Shown piece after piece: positions 1 through 10,707 of a stretch of 64,000 nucleotides of DNA. The stretch is taken from the NCBI GenBank assembly GCA_902590465.1, contig CACIWX010000001.1, forward strand, positions 124,001 to 188,000, written 5' to 3'. Below the pieces are notes generated by a model that searched no databases, had not been told where the DNA came from, and saw only the letters and a list, made by a program, of their open reading frames with translations. Position numbers and translations under genes: made by a program. Each line of letters begins with the position of its first letter. The first letter of the stretch is position 1. The stretch is from an uncultured Pelagibacteraceae bacterium. GTDB lineage: Bacteria > Pseudomonadota > Alphaproteobacteria > Pelagibacterales > Pelagibacteraceae.

Positions 1-41
1 GTAAAATAATCTAATATTGCTCATCAAGATCAATTTAAGTT

Positions 42-704
42 ATGAAAAATATTAAAGCAATAATTTTTGATGCATATGGCACTCTTTTTGATGTCAATTC
101 AGCTGCAGAAAAATGTAAAGATAAAATCGGTAGTAAGTGGGAAGGTTTTGCTAATTATTGGAGAATCACACAACTAGAATATACTTGGCTTAGATCTTTA
201 ATGAATAGACATAAAGACTTCTGGCAAATTACAGAAGATAGTTTGGATAAATCAATGAAAACTTTTGATATAGATATCTCAATGAGAAATGAATTGTTAG
301 ACCTTTATAAAGTACTTTCACCTTTTAAAGAGGTTCCTGAAGTTTTAAAAATTTTAAAAGAAAAGAATTATAAACTTGGTATTCTGTCAAACGGAACACC
401 TGCCCTTCTCAATGGATTAATTGAAAGCAATAATTTAAAAAATATTTTTAATGATGTTTTTTCAATTGAAGAAGTAGGAATTTATAAACCAAGCTCAAAA
501 GTTTATGATATGCCAATAAAAAAATATAAAATTCAAAAAGAACAAGTTGCATTTTTAAGTGCAAATACTTGGGATGTGTCTGGTGGTGGAAATTATGGTT
601 ACAGCTCCATTTGGGTAAATAGAAATAATAATATTTTTGACAATCTTGATTACAAACCTAAGCAACAAATTAAAAATTTGAAAGAATTATTAGATATTGT
701 ATAA
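42..704 (+). CDS. HAD-family (S)-2-haloacid dehalogenase, type II
   Basis: FDAYGTLFDV start motif, SNGTP, KPSSKVYD and SANTWD motifs typical of L-2-haloacid dehalogenases. Confidence 0.85.
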   Translation: MKNIKAIIFDAYGTLFDVNSAAEKCKDKIGSKWEGFANYWRITQLEYTWLRSLMNRHKDFWQITEDSLDKSMKTFDIDISMRNELLDLYKVLSPFKEVPEVLKILKEKNYKLGILSNGTPALLNGLIESNNLKNIFNDVFSIEEVGIYKPSSKVYDMPIKKYKIQKEQVAFLSANTWDVSGGGNYGYSSIWVNRNNNIFDNLDYKPKQQIKNLKELLDIV

Positions 705-730
705 GGAAATCAAAAATTGGGAGAAATAAA

Positions 731-970
731 ATGACTAAAGGACAAAGAGCTGGGGACACTCCAATTGGAGTAGATGTATTAGAAGGTAAATCTTATTATT
801 GGTGCACTTGCGGAAAAAGTGTGAAACAACCTTTTTGTGATGGATCACATAAAGACACTCCATTTAAACCTTTGCCTTATAAAGCTGACCAATCTAAAAA
901 AGTTTTTTTCTGTACTTGCAAACAAACTAATGATCAGCCATTGTGTGACGGGTCACATAACGCTAAATAA
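731..970 (+). CDS. CDGSH iron-sulfur domain protein with two CDGSH motifs
   Basis: CTCGKSVKQPFCDGSH and CTCKQTNDQPLCDGSH, two complete CDGSH-type motifs in 79 aa. Confidence 0.9.
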   Translation: MTKGQRAGDTPIGVDVLEGKSYYWCTCGKSVKQPFCDGSHKDTPFKPLPYKADQSKKVFFCTCKQTNDQPLCDGSHNAK

Positions 971-975
971 TCTTT

Positions 976-1818
976 ATGAAAAATATTGAAGTAAAAAAAA
1001 TTGTACAAGCAATAGAAACATCAGATGGTGCTGGGGTTAAATTAAAGAGAAGTATTGGAACTCCAGAAGCAGACTATATTGACCCTTTTTTGATGTTAGA
1101 TGAATTTGGTTCAGAAAATAAAGATGATTATATTGCTGGTTTTCCTCCTCACCCACACAGAGGAATAGAAACAGTAACTTACATGCTTAAAGGTGAGTTT
1201 GAACATCAAGATAGCACTGGTGCTAAAGGAATAATGTCATCTGGAGATGTGCAATGGATGAAAACTGGTAGAGGAATTATTCACTCTGAAATGCCAGCGA
1301 TGTCAGATGGTAAATTATTAGGATTTCAACTTTGGGTAAATATGCCAGCTAAATTGAAGAAGAATAAACCAGAATATTTATATATTAAGAGCAATGAACT
1401 TGGAATTCATGAAGATAATGAAAAGACAGTAAAAGTTATTGCTGGCAAATACGAGAAAGCTGAAGGCCCAGAGAAAACTCATAACGTTGATCCGATATAC
1501 TTTCATATTGTTTTAAATGAAGGAAAGGAATTTACTTGTGAAGTTCCCGAGAGTCACAACAGTTTTATTTATTTGCTAAAAGGTGAATTAAAAATTGGTG
1601 AAAAAAATCACTCTAAAACAAATAATTCAAATCTTATTTTATTGGAAAGAGGGAATAAATTAATTGTAAAAGCAAATAAAAAAACTGAATTTCTTTTCAT
1701 AGCTGGTAAACCCATTGGCGAACCTATAGCTAGAGGTGGTCCATTTGTAATGAATACCAAAGCTGAAATACTAGAAGCTATTCAAGATTACAATAATGGA
1801 ACATTTGCTAAATATTAA
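976..1818 (+). CDS. pirin family protein
   Basis: FPPHPHRGIETVTYMLKGEFEHQDSTG and GRGIIHSEMP pirin motifs. Confidence 0.93.
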   Translation: MKNIEVKKIVQAIETSDGAGVKLKRSIGTPEADYIDPFLMLDEFGSENKDDYIAGFPPHPHRGIETVTYMLKGEFEHQDSTGAKGIMSSGDVQWMKTGRGIIHSEMPAMSDGKLLGFQLWVNMPAKLKKNKPEYLYIKSNELGIHEDNEKTVKVIAGKYEKAEGPEKTHNVDPIYFHIVLNEGKEFTCEVPESHNSFIYLLKGELKIGEKNHSKTNNSNLILLERGNKLIVKANKKTEFLFIAGKPIGEPIARGGPFVMNTKAEILEAIQDYNNGTFAKY

Positions 1819-1839
1819 AAGTTCAAGTACGTTCCTCTA

Positions 1840-2814
1840 ATGCCAAAAGCAATAATAATAAAAAAAAATGGTGGACCTGAAGTTTTAGAGCTCCAAGATG
1901 TTAATGTTGGTGCGCCTGGTCCAGATGAAATTAAAGTTACCAATCACGCAATAGGTTTAAATTATATAGATACCTATCATAGATCAGGTTTGTATCCCCT
2001 TCAGTTACCTAGTGGAATAGGTTTAGAGGCTGCAGGCAAAGTAGAAGAGATTGGATCTAATGTAAAAGAGTTTAATATAGGCGATAATATAGCTTACGCC
2101 TCTGTACCATTAGGTGCATATTCACAACAAAGAATAATTCCATCTAAGATAGCTGTAAAAGTTCCTGAAGGCATATCTCATAAACAAGCTGCAACCTTAA
2201 TGACTAAAGGTCTAACTACTAATTATTTACTTTGTAAAACTTATAATCTTAAAGCTGGAGAAACTGTTTTATTTCATGCCGCTGCAGGAGGTGTTGGTCA
2301 AATATTTGCTCAATGGGCTAACAGTATTGGGGCAAAAGTTATTGGAACAGTAGGTTCAGATGAAAAAATTAAAATTGCAGAGGAGAATGGTTATGCGCAT
2401 GTCATCAACTATACTAAAGATGATTTTGCAAAAAAAGTGATGGAGATTACGAACAATGAGGGAGTTCCAGCAGTATTTGACGGTGTTGGAAAAAATACTT
2501 TTCATGGTTCGCTAAAATCTCTTAAAACTAGAGGCATGATGGTAAGCTTTGGAAATGCATCAGGTCCTCTTGATACGGTAAATGTTCCAAAAGAAATTCA
2601 ACCAAAAGGTCTTTACTTAACTCGACCATCTATTGGTCAATATTTTACGAACCGTAAAGAACTTCAGGCTGGCGCAGACGCTGTATTTGAAAAAGTGAAA
2701 TTTGGAAAAATTAAGATAAAAATTTCAAAAGAATATAGTTTGATTGATGCAAAAAAGGCTCACGAAGATTTAGAAGCTAGAAAACTTACCGGTCCAGCGA
2801 TATTAATTCCCTAA
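1840..2814 (+). CDS. NADPH:quinone oxidoreductase (zinc-independent MDR family)
   Basis: Full-length Qor-like sequence, NYIDTYHRSGLYP and AAAGGVGQIFAQWA nucleotide-binding motif. Confidence 0.9.
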   Translation: MPKAIIIKKNGGPEVLELQDVNVGAPGPDEIKVTNHAIGLNYIDTYHRSGLYPLQLPSGIGLEAAGKVEEIGSNVKEFNIGDNIAYASVPLGAYSQQRIIPSKIAVKVPEGISHKQAATLMTKGLTTNYLLCKTYNLKAGETVLFHAAAGGVGQIFAQWANSIGAKVIGTVGSDEKIKIAEENGYAHVINYTKDDFAKKVMEITNNEGVPAVFDGVGKNTFHGSLKSLKTRGMMVSFGNASGPLDTVNVPKEIQPKGLYLTRPSIGQYFTNRKELQAGADAVFEKVKFGKIKIKISKEYSLIDAKKAHEDLEARKLTGPAILIP

Positions 2815-3077
2815 TGCATAAAAAAATAATATCTCCTTGCATTAGTATTTGTAGGACTGACCCTGTAACAGGCTTTTGTTATGGTTGTGCTAGAACCAAT
2901 GAAGAGAAGAAGCAGTGGAAGGAAGAAAATATTGCAGATGATTGGAAAGAGGAAAATTTAAAAATAATTGTAACTAGAATGAAAGGTTGGCAGTTGGAAA
3001 CTTTTATCGAGTCTTACAATCATAAAAAAAATAAAGGTATTTCTTTATTTAAAAAAAAATTACTTGAAAACAAGTAA
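2814..3077 (+). CDS. DUF1289 family protein
   Basis: SPCISICRTDPVTGFCYGCARTNEE cysteine pattern. Confidence 0.85.
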   Translation: MHKKIISPCISICRTDPVTGFCYGCARTNEEKKQWKEENIADDWKEENLKIIVTRMKGWQLETFIESYNHKKNKGISLFKKKLLENK

Positions 3078-3079
3078 AT

Positions 3080-3490
3080 TTATAAATCATTTTTCATAGA
3101 ATCCATGTCACTGAGATGATACTTTAAAGCCTGATTTGAAAGCCTAATCTCTTGCAAAAATAAAAAAATTGAAATTATCATACAAATACAACAAGAGGCA
3201 AAAACCAATCTAGCAGTCTGTAAACTCCCAAGGTATAATAATAAAACAGTAGTCATATTGAATAAGAAGCCAAAAGCAGCAAAACCCATAGTGTATTTTA
3301 ATAGATTTGTTCTATTGTTCAAAACATGAAGTTGATTTTCTAATTGAGGAGGAGTTTTTTTTTCAATTGTTAATTGATCGTGTAGCTTCCTTATTAACCC
3401 ACTTAATGTGTGGAATCTGTTACTATACATTGTCATCATTAAGGGTATGGCTGGAAACATTAGTGCAGCGACTGTGTAATCAATATCCAT
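3080..3490 (-). CDS. DUF2721 family membrane protein
   Basis: Hydrophobic helices, MFPAIPLMMTMYSNRF N-terminus typical of DUF2721. Confidence 0.7.
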   Translation of the reverse strand: MDIDYTVAALMFPAIPLMMTMYSNRFHTLSGLIRKLHDQLTIEKKTPPQLENQLHVLNNRTNLLKYTMGFAAFGFLFNMTTVLLLYLGSLQTARLVFASCCICMIISIFLFLQEIRLSNQALKYHLSDMDSMKNDL

Positions 3491-3543
3491 TTCGAATCAA
3501 ATTGATTATGAAGTTAGTGTTTGATATTTACAAGTAATATTTC

Positions 3544-4407
3544 ATGCATCAATTAAATATATTCATCAATTTAACAAGATTAAATAAACCAATTGGTTTT
3601 ATGCTATTATTTTGGCCTTGCTCTTGGGGTTTAGCATATGCTTTCTCGTTTGACCAAAATTTAACTAAATTTTTATATTACTTAATGCTTTTTTTTGCAG
3701 GATCAATTCTGATGAGAAGTGCTGGTTGCATTTTCAATGATATTGTAGATAAAGATTTTGACAAAAGAGTTGATAGAACAAAAAATCGCCCAATAGCTTC
3801 AGGAAAAATTGGAATAAAACAATCATTATTCTATGTTCTAATTCTTTGCCTGATAGCTTTTTTAGTTTTATTACAATTTAATTTTTTAACAATTGTTCTT
3901 GGAATGAGTTCAATGTTTTTGGCTTTCTCATATCCTTTTATGAAAAGATTTACTTATTGGCCTCAGTTATTTTTAGGTATAACTTTTAACTGGGGAATTA
4001 TTATGGCATGGGCTGCAATAAACAACAGTATTAACTCTGAGATTATAGTATTATACCTTGCGGCCATATTTTGGACATTGGGTTATGACACGATTTATGG
4101 AGCGCAGGATATGTCTGATGATGAAATAATAGGAATAAAATCTACTTCAATTAAATTTAAAAAAAATCTTAAAGTATTTATTTTTTTATCTTATTTAATA
4201 TTTATTGCAGGTATTTTTTTTATTTTTAAAAATTATTTGGGATTGAATATTGTTACTTTTTTTCTTTTTTTATTTCTAGTAAGTATTTTTGTACAAGTAA
4301 AACAATTTGATATTTTTAATGAAAAAAAATGTTTTGAATTATTTAAAATTAATAATTTTACTGGATTTTTATTATTTTTATCATTTTTAACGATGAATTA
4401 TAAATAA
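3544..4407 (+). CDS. ubiA: 4-hydroxybenzoate polyprenyltransferase
   Basis: RLNKPIGFMLLFWPCSWGLAYA and NDIVDKDFDKRVDRTKNRPIASG prenyltransferase motif. Confidence 0.92.
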   Translation: MHQLNIFINLTRLNKPIGFMLLFWPCSWGLAYAFSFDQNLTKFLYYLMLFFAGSILMRSAGCIFNDIVDKDFDKRVDRTKNRPIASGKIGIKQSLFYVLILCLIAFLVLLQFNFLTIVLGMSSMFLAFSYPFMKRFTYWPQLFLGITFNWGIIMAWAAINNSINSEIIVLYLAAIFWTLGYDTIYGAQDMSDDEIIGIKSTSIKFKKNLKVFIFLSYLIFIAGIFFIFKNYLGLNIVTFFLFLFLVSIFVQVKQFDIFNEKKCFELFKINNFTGFLLFLSFLTMNYK

Positions 4408-6149
4408 TGGATTTTAAAGAATTAAAAATTATTTTAAAAAGGCTTTACAAAGTATATGTTAAAAAACACATTAAAAATATTTTAGTTGCTTTATTGTTAT
4501 CAATAGTAGTTGCAGGTACGACAGCTGGTATTGCCTGGTTACTTGATCCAGCTGTAAAAAAAATATTTATTGATCAAGATAGAACTTTGGCATGGTTTAT
4601 ACCACTTTTAATAATTATCACTTTCTCCAGTAAAGGGCTCTCTTTATATTTTGCAAGAATAATAATTATTAGAATAGGAGAAGAGATAGCAGGACAAATT
4701 AAAAAAGAAATTTCTAATCATATTTTAATTTCGGACGTTCAAACTCTTGAGAATAGACATTCTGGAAAATATATTTCGAACATAATGCATGATACTGGGC
4801 AAATTCAAAATCTTGTAAGTACTGGTGTACTAAATTTAATGAAAGATAGTTTCTCAGTGATAGCTTTGGTCTCACTGATGTTCTATCAAAATTGGAAGCT
4901 TGCTTTGTTTGCAATTCTTATGATGCCTTTAGCCGCTGGGCTCGCCAGAACTTTAGGAAAAAGAATAGGAAAAGCAACACGAGAGGCGAGTCTCACGTCT
5001 GGAAACTTAGTATCATTTTTATCTGAAATTTTAAAAGGTTCAAAAATGATTAAGATCTATCAAAAAGAAAAAATAGAAAATGAAAAAGCAAAAAAAGTAA
5101 TTGATGAACTTGTTGAAAGAAATATTAAGATTGGAGCGATATTAGTAAGAGCAACACCTATAATGGAAACGCTTACAGGCTTTATGATTGCTGGGTTTAT
5201 TTTTTTTTCTGGAAAACTGATAGCTTCTGGCGATTTGGAAGTAAATCAATTTTTTTCTTTTTTAGCTGCTATGATGCTGGCTTATCAACCTATTAGATCT
5301 CTAGCCACTATAAATATGGCAGCATATTCAGGTGCTGCTGCTTTTAAAAGAATAAGTCAAGTTGTAGATAAAGAAATTCAAGTTTTAGAAAATAAAAATA
5401 ATCCTGATCTTTTAATTAAAAATTCTGATATTGAATTTAAGGAAGTTTTTTTTAAATATGACTCTGTAGACACTCAAGCAATAAGAGATATAAATTTAAA
5501 GATTCCAGGAAATACTATGTCAGCTTTTGTTGGTCACAGCGGGGCCGGGAAAAGTACTATAATTAATCTTTTACCGCGATTTTATGATGCTCAAAAAGGC
5601 TCCATAACTATTGATGGACAAAATATTAAAGATGTTTCGCTGAAATCATTAAGAAAAAATATTTCATTAGTTAGTCAAGATGTAATTTTATTTGATGATA
5701 CGATTAGGAATAATATTGCTTATGCAAAAGAAGATGCATCACAAAAAGAAATAGAAAGAGCTTGTAAATTTGCTGCGGCAGATGAATTTATACTTAAATT
5801 AAAGAATGGATATGACACTATAGTAGGAGAAAATGGTGTTAGATTGTCTGGAGGTCAAAAGCAACGAATATCCATAGCTAGAGCTATATTGAAAGAGTCT
5901 CCAATTATATTATTAGATGAGGCAACCTCCTCTTTAGACAGTGAGTCTGAAAAGATAGTTCAGGATGCAATCTTGAATTTGATCAAAAACAAAACTACTC
6001 TCGTAATTGCACATCGCCTTTCAACAATTCACAATGCAAATAATATTTTTGTTTTGAAAAATGGAAATATTATTAATAATGGTAATCATGATTTTTTAAT
6101 ATCAAATTGTAAAGAATATAAATCACTATATGAAAAACAGCTAAAATAA
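4407..6149 (+). CDS. msbA: ABC transporter permease/ATPase, MsbA-like lipid A exporter
   Basis: Fused TMD-NBD; GHSGAGKST Walker A, LSGGQKQR signature; upstream of waaA/lpxK. Confidence 0.85.
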   Translation: MDFKELKIILKRLYKVYVKKHIKNILVALLLSIVVAGTTAGIAWLLDPAVKKIFIDQDRTLAWFIPLLIIITFSSKGLSLYFARIIIIRIGEEIAGQIKKEISNHILISDVQTLENRHSGKYISNIMHDTGQIQNLVSTGVLNLMKDSFSVIALVSLMFYQNWKLALFAILMMPLAAGLARTLGKRIGKATREASLTSGNLVSFLSEILKGSKMIKIYQKEKIENEKAKKVIDELVERNIKIGAILVRATPIMETLTGFMIAGFIFFSGKLIASGDLEVNQFFSFLAAMMLAYQPIRSLATINMAAYSGAAAFKRISQVVDKEIQVLENKNNPDLLIKNSDIEFKEVFFKYDSVDTQAIRDINLKIPGNTMSAFVGHSGAGKSTIINLLPRFYDAQKGSITIDGQNIKDVSLKSLRKNISLVSQDVILFDDTIRNNIAYAKEDASQKEIERACKFAAADEFILKLKNGYDTIVGENGVRLSGGQKQRISIARAILKESPIILLDEATSSLDSESEKIVQDAILNLIKNKTTLVIAHRLSTIHNANNIFVLKNGNIINNGNHDFLISNCKEYKSLYEKQLK

Positions 6150-6150
6150 A

Positions 6151-7434
6151 ATGATCCTCACATATAGAGTCTTAACAACACTTTTATATCCCTTATTCTG
6201 TTTACTCATCTATCTAAGAAAAATCTTAAAAAAGGAAGATCAAAAAAGATTTAAAGAAAAAATTTATGTTTCATATTTTGATGTGATTAAAAAAAATAAT
6301 TCTAAATTAATTTGGTTTCACGCTGCAAGTATTGGAGAATTGAAAAGTATAATTCCTTTAATAGAACAGCTCAATTTAAAGGATACAAATTTAAAATTCT
6401 TAATTACTACTACGACTTTAAGTTCTGGTAATTTAGCATCAATAGCATTAAGACAATTCAATAATGTTTATCATAGATACTTTCCTTTGGATGTTCCTTT
6501 TTTGATAGATAAGTTTTTGCTTCAATGGAAACCAGATAAAATATTCTTAGTTGACTCAGAAGTTTGGCCTAATTTAATTTTAAAAGCTAAAGAATACAAA
6601 ATCTCAATAGCGTTGATTAATGCTAGATTAACATCAAAATCTTTTCACAGATGGATGATTTTTCCATCAGTAGCAAAGAGGATTTTTGATATTTTTGATT
6701 TATGTCTATGTGCAAATAGTGAAACGAAAAATAAGTTAGAGAAATTAAAACTTAAAAATATTTATTTCAAAGGAAACATAAAACTTTTCAGTAAGATTGA
6801 AGATACAAAAAGTAATCAAGTTAATGACAAGATTTTATCTAAAAAGCGATTTTGGTTTGCAGCTAGTACTCACAAAGGTGAAGATATTTTTTGTTTAAAA
6901 ACTCATTTAAGAATAAAAAAGCAATTTAAAGATATCAAAACTATAATTGCTCCAAGACATATTGAAAGATCAAATAATATAAAAGTTTTATCACAGAAAC
7001 TTGGACTTAATGTTCAAATATTAAAAAAAAATGAATCTATTTCGGAAAATAAAGAAATAATAATTGTTAATTATTTTGGTGCATTGCAAAATTATTTTAA
7101 ACACGCAATAAGTGTATTTATTGGAAAGTCAATTCTTAGTGAATTACAACACGAAGGAGGGCAAAATCCAATTGAAGCCGCAAAACATAACTGTAAAATT
7201 TATCACGGTCCATATGTTTATAATTTTGAAGAAATATACGAAATATTTAAGAAAAAGAATATTTCTAAGCAAATTAACAATCATTATGAATTAAGTGATA
7301 ATTTGATCACCGATTTAAAAAAATCATATGAAAAAAACAATAAAATTTCCGAGTCAATCAGGCAGTTGGGAGACCAAACTCTTGTAGATACAATGAAACA
7401 CATAAATAATTTTATATACAATGATGCTAGTTAA
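6151..7434 (+). CDS. waaA: 3-deoxy-D-manno-octulosonic acid transferase
   Basis: HAASIGELKSIIPLIEQL and GGQNPIEAA motifs of KdtA/WaaA. Confidence 0.9.
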   Translation: MILTYRVLTTLLYPLFCLLIYLRKILKKEDQKRFKEKIYVSYFDVIKKNNSKLIWFHAASIGELKSIIPLIEQLNLKDTNLKFLITTTTLSSGNLASIALRQFNNVYHRYFPLDVPFLIDKFLLQWKPDKIFLVDSEVWPNLILKAKEYKISIALINARLTSKSFHRWMIFPSVAKRIFDIFDLCLCANSETKNKLEKLKLKNIYFKGNIKLFSKIEDTKSNQVNDKILSKKRFWFAASTHKGEDIFCLKTHLRIKKQFKDIKTIIAPRHIERSNNIKVLSQKLGLNVQILKKNESISENKEIIIVNYFGALQNYFKHAISVFIGKSILSELQHEGGQNPIEAAKHNCKIYHGPYVYNFEEIYEIFKKKNISKQINNHYELSDNLITDLKKSYEKNNKISESIRQLGDQTLVDTMKHINNFIYNDAS

Positions 7435-8362
7435 ACCAAAGTTTTGGGATAAAAAAAATAGTATAATCTCTTATATTTTATTTCCATTAACTTTAATTTA
7501 TATTTTTATTATTTTTTTAAAAAAAAAATTTATTAAAGCTCAAAATTTTAAAATTCCTGTTATTTGTGTAGGCAACATTTATGTTGGAGGCACAGGCAAA
7601 ACTCCTATATCTGTAGAATTAGCAAATAAACTTTTAACATTAAAAAAAAGACCAGCAATTTTAAGGAAATATTATGTTTCTCATCAAGATGAATATAAAT
7701 TTATAAAAGAAAAATTTACCAATTTAATTATCTACAAAGATAGATCTAATGCCCTCAAGGAGTTAGAAAAGTCTGACACTGATATTGTTATTTTAGACGA
7801 TGGTCTTCAAGATTATAAAATAAGAAAAGATTTGAATATAGTTTGTTTTAATCAAAATCAATTAATTGGGAATGGAATGGTCTTCCCATCTGGTCCTTTA
7901 AGGGAAAACCTAAGTTCTTTAAAAGATGCTCATATAATTATTATTAACGGTAATAGAGATTTAAGTTTTGAAAATAAGATTTTAGATATTAATAACAACC
8001 TAGAAATTTTTTATTCATCCTATGAACCAACTAACTTAGATCAATTTAAAAATAGCAAATTAATTGCTTTAGCTGGAATAGGTAATCCTGAGAATTTTTT
8101 TCAATTACTAGAGAAAAATAATTTAAAAATCAAAAAAAAAATTGTATTTCCAGATCATTATATAATTTCAAAAAGAGAGATTCAAATTATTTTAAATGAG
8201 GCTAGAAATGAAGATTGTAAATTAATAATGACAGAAAAGGACTATTATAAAATAAAAGATTATAACATTGGAAAAGTAGAGTATCTTAAAATTTCACTAA
8301 AAATAAATAAACTCGATATACTTCTTAATAAAATAAAAAAAATTTATGATAAAAAAATTTAA
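7421..8362 (+). CDS. lpxK: tetraacyldisaccharide 4'-kinase
   Basis: GNIYVGGTGKTPISVELA, DDGLQDYKIRKDLNIV, FPSGPLRE motifs. Confidence 0.92.
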   Translation: MMLVKPKFWDKKNSIISYILFPLTLIYIFIIFLKKKFIKAQNFKIPVICVGNIYVGGTGKTPISVELANKLLTLKKRPAILRKYYVSHQDEYKFIKEKFTNLIIYKDRSNALKELEKSDTDIVILDDGLQDYKIRKDLNIVCFNQNQLIGNGMVFPSGPLRENLSSLKDAHIIIINGNRDLSFENKILDINNNLEIFYSSYEPTNLDQFKNSKLIALAGIGNPENFFQLLEKNNLKIKKKIVFPDHYIISKREIQIILNEARNEDCKLIMTEKDYYKIKDYNIGKVEYLKISLKINKLDILLNKIKKIYDKKI

Positions 8363-9203
8363 TCATCTTATTCAATCAGTTTTGGTTTACTTATTTTTTT
8401 TAATTGGACGTATTCTTGGTTTAAAGACTAGTAGAATTTTTTTTTCAAATTTATTTTGTCTTATTGGTCCCCTATTTAAATCAAAAAAGATTATTAAAAA
8501 AAATCTTGATATATTTTCTCTTCAAACTTCTAATATAAACAAAAATCTAATCATAAAAAACATGTGGAAAAATTACGGAATGACTTTCATAGAATATGTT
8601 TTTTTAGATTATTTTAAAAGTCAAAATTCTCATATTACAATTAAAGGCGAAGAAAACTTATCAGAAATAATCAGTGGTGAAAAAACTGCAATATTTATAT
8701 CTGGTCATTTTGCAAACTTTGAATTGATGTCTATGGAGATAACAAAAAAAAATATTCCTCTCGCGACGATCTATAGGCCGCTTAACAATATTTTTCTTAA
8801 TCCGTTTATGGAATATTTAAGAAAAAAAAATATTTGTAAAAATCAAATCAAAAAGGGAATCAATGGAGTTAGAGACACAATTGAGTTTATAAAGAAGAGA
8901 CATTCTATAGCACTTATGATCGATCAAAGAGTAAGTGAAGGAGAAAATATAAATCTTTTCAATAAACTTGCTTTGACTACCACTTTACCTGCCCAACTTT
9001 CTACTAAGTTCAATATTGATATTATCCCAGTCTTTATTGAGAGGGACAGTAAAGACCAATTCAAATTAGAATTTCAAAAAAAAATAGAACCAAGTAACTT
9101 TAAAGATAAAATTGAGTTGTCCACAGAGCTAAATAAAGTTTTAGAAAAGATGATCACCAGGAATCCAGGACAATGGATTTGGACACACAATAGATGGAAG
9201 TAA
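8346..9203 (+). CDS. lipid A biosynthesis lauroyl acyltransferase family protein
   Basis: GHFANFELM (HX-acyltransferase motif), MIDQRVSEGENI, C-terminal PGQWIWTHNRWK. Confidence 0.87.
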   Translation: MIKKFNHLIQSVLVYLFFLIGRILGLKTSRIFFSNLFCLIGPLFKSKKIIKKNLDIFSLQTSNINKNLIIKNMWKNYGMTFIEYVFLDYFKSQNSHITIKGEENLSEIISGEKTAIFISGHFANFELMSMEITKKNIPLATIYRPLNNIFLNPFMEYLRKKNICKNQIKKGINGVRDTIEFIKKRHSIALMIDQRVSEGENINLFNKLALTTTLPAQLSTKFNIDIIPVFIERDSKDQFKLEFQKKIEPSNFKDKIELSTELNKVLEKMITRNPGQWIWTHNRWK

Positions 9204-9206
9204 AAA

Positions 9207-9401
9207 TTATTTTTTAATAGACTTATACCTTTTGTTTGCCTCTACCGGTGAAAAGTAAGCTTCTTGTAAATCTACATTCCAATAATTCAAATTTTGCAAT
9301 TTAATTTCTTTACCAGTTATTGCGCATAAAACATGGTCTCCTTCCTCAATAATTTCAAAATAATTGTGCTTAAAAATTAGTTTAGCTTTTTTTTTACCCA
9401 T
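9207..9401 (-). CDS. DUF2093 family small protein
   Basis: 64 aa MGKKKAKLIFKHNYFEIIEEGDHVLCAITGKEI...; track ORF is extended upstream into purD, start trimmed to internal ATG. Confidence 0.75.
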   Translation of the reverse strand: MGKKKAKLIFKHNYFEIIEEGDHVLCAITGKEIKLQNLNYWNVDLQEAYFSPVEANKRYKSIKK

Positions 9402-9429
9402 CGATAAATTATACAATATATATTTTGTT

Positions 9430-10707
9430 ATGAATATTGGATTAATCGGTAGCGGTGGAAGAGAGCATGCCTTATGCAAAAAGATATCTGAATCTAAATT
9501 AGTTGATAAAATTATTTGTTTTCCTGGGAACGCCGGCACCTCAGAATTAGCTAAAAATGTCGAATTAGATATACTAAATTTTAAACAAGTCTTAAATTCG
9601 ATCAAGCTCCATAAAGTTGACCTTGTAATTGTTGGTCCAGAAGAACCCTTGGTAAATGGTATAGGGGATTTTTTAAGAAAAAATAAAATTAAAGTATTTG
9701 GACCTGACAAATATGCTGCAAAATTAGAAGGTTCTAAAGCTTTTATGAAAAAGATTTGTAAACAAAATAAAATTCCAACTGCTGATTTTAAGATTTGTGA
9801 AAAACAAAGTGATGTAAAAAAATTTTTGAATAATTGTTCCCTTCCTGTAGTTGTAAAAGCCGATGGTTTAGCCTCTGGAAAAGGTGTTACAATTTGTAAA
9901 ACTTTTTACCAAGTGTTTAAGACTACTTCTGACATATTTAAAGGAAAATTCAAAACATCTAGAAAAGTTATCTTAGAAGAATTTTTGAAAGGAGAAGAAG
10001 CAAGTTACTTTATTATCGTGGACAAAAATAATTTTAAATTCTTTGGAACAGCACAAGATCATAAACGAGTTTTTGAAAAAGATATGGGACCTAATACTGG
10101 TGGGATGGGAGCGTATTCACCAGCTCCGATAGTTACAAAATCTCTAGAAAAAAAAATAGTATCAAAAATTATAGTTCCAACTTTAAGGGCTCTTAAAAGA
10201 AAAAAGAGATCGTATACTGGGTTTTTATATATTGGTTTAATGATAAAAAATAGTGAGCCGTATCTGATCGAATATAATATCAGAATGGGGGATCCAGAAT
10301 GTCAGGTTATATTGCCAAGATTAAAAACAGATATTATTAAAATATTTAATAATGCAGTTAAAAACAAACTTTGCGATACAAAAATTGAGTGGAAAAAAGA
10401 AAAAAGTATGACAATTGTTTTATGTGCTAAGGGATATCCTGGAAAATACAAAAAAAATTTAAAAATAAACAATATTGATAAAATTAAACTCACAAAAACG
10501 GATTTTATTTATCATGCTGGTACTAAATTATATAATAATAAACTGAGATCTAACGGAGGCAGAGTTTTAAATATTACATCTATAGGAAAAAATTTTATTA
10601 AGATTAGAGAAAGAATTATTTCGATATTAAAAAACTTAAATTGGAAAAATGGCTTTTATCGTAGAGATATTGGGTGGAAAGTAATTAAAAAAAATGCGAA
10701 TTATTAG
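9430..10707 (+). CDS. purD: phosphoribosylamine-glycine ligase
   Basis: MNIGLIGSGGREHALC start, GPEEPLVNGI, MGDPECQVILPRL; start trimmed from track ORF. Confidence 0.95.
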   Translation: MNIGLIGSGGREHALCKKISESKLVDKIICFPGNAGTSELAKNVELDILNFKQVLNSIKLHKVDLVIVGPEEPLVNGIGDFLRKNKIKVFGPDKYAAKLEGSKAFMKKICKQNKIPTADFKICEKQSDVKKFLNNCSLPVVVKADGLASGKGVTICKTFYQVFKTTSDIFKGKFKTSRKVILEEFLKGEEASYFIIVDKNNFKFFGTAQDHKRVFEKDMGPNTGGMGAYSPAPIVTKSLEKKIVSKIIVPTLRALKRKKRSYTGFLYIGLMIKNSEPYLIEYNIRMGDPECQVILPRLKTDIIKIFNNAVKNKLCDTKIEWKKEKSMTIVLCAKGYPGKYKKNLKINNIDKIKLTKTDFIYHAGTKLYNNKLRSNGGRVLNITSIGKNFIKIRERIISILKNLNWKNGFYRRDIGWKVIKKNANY

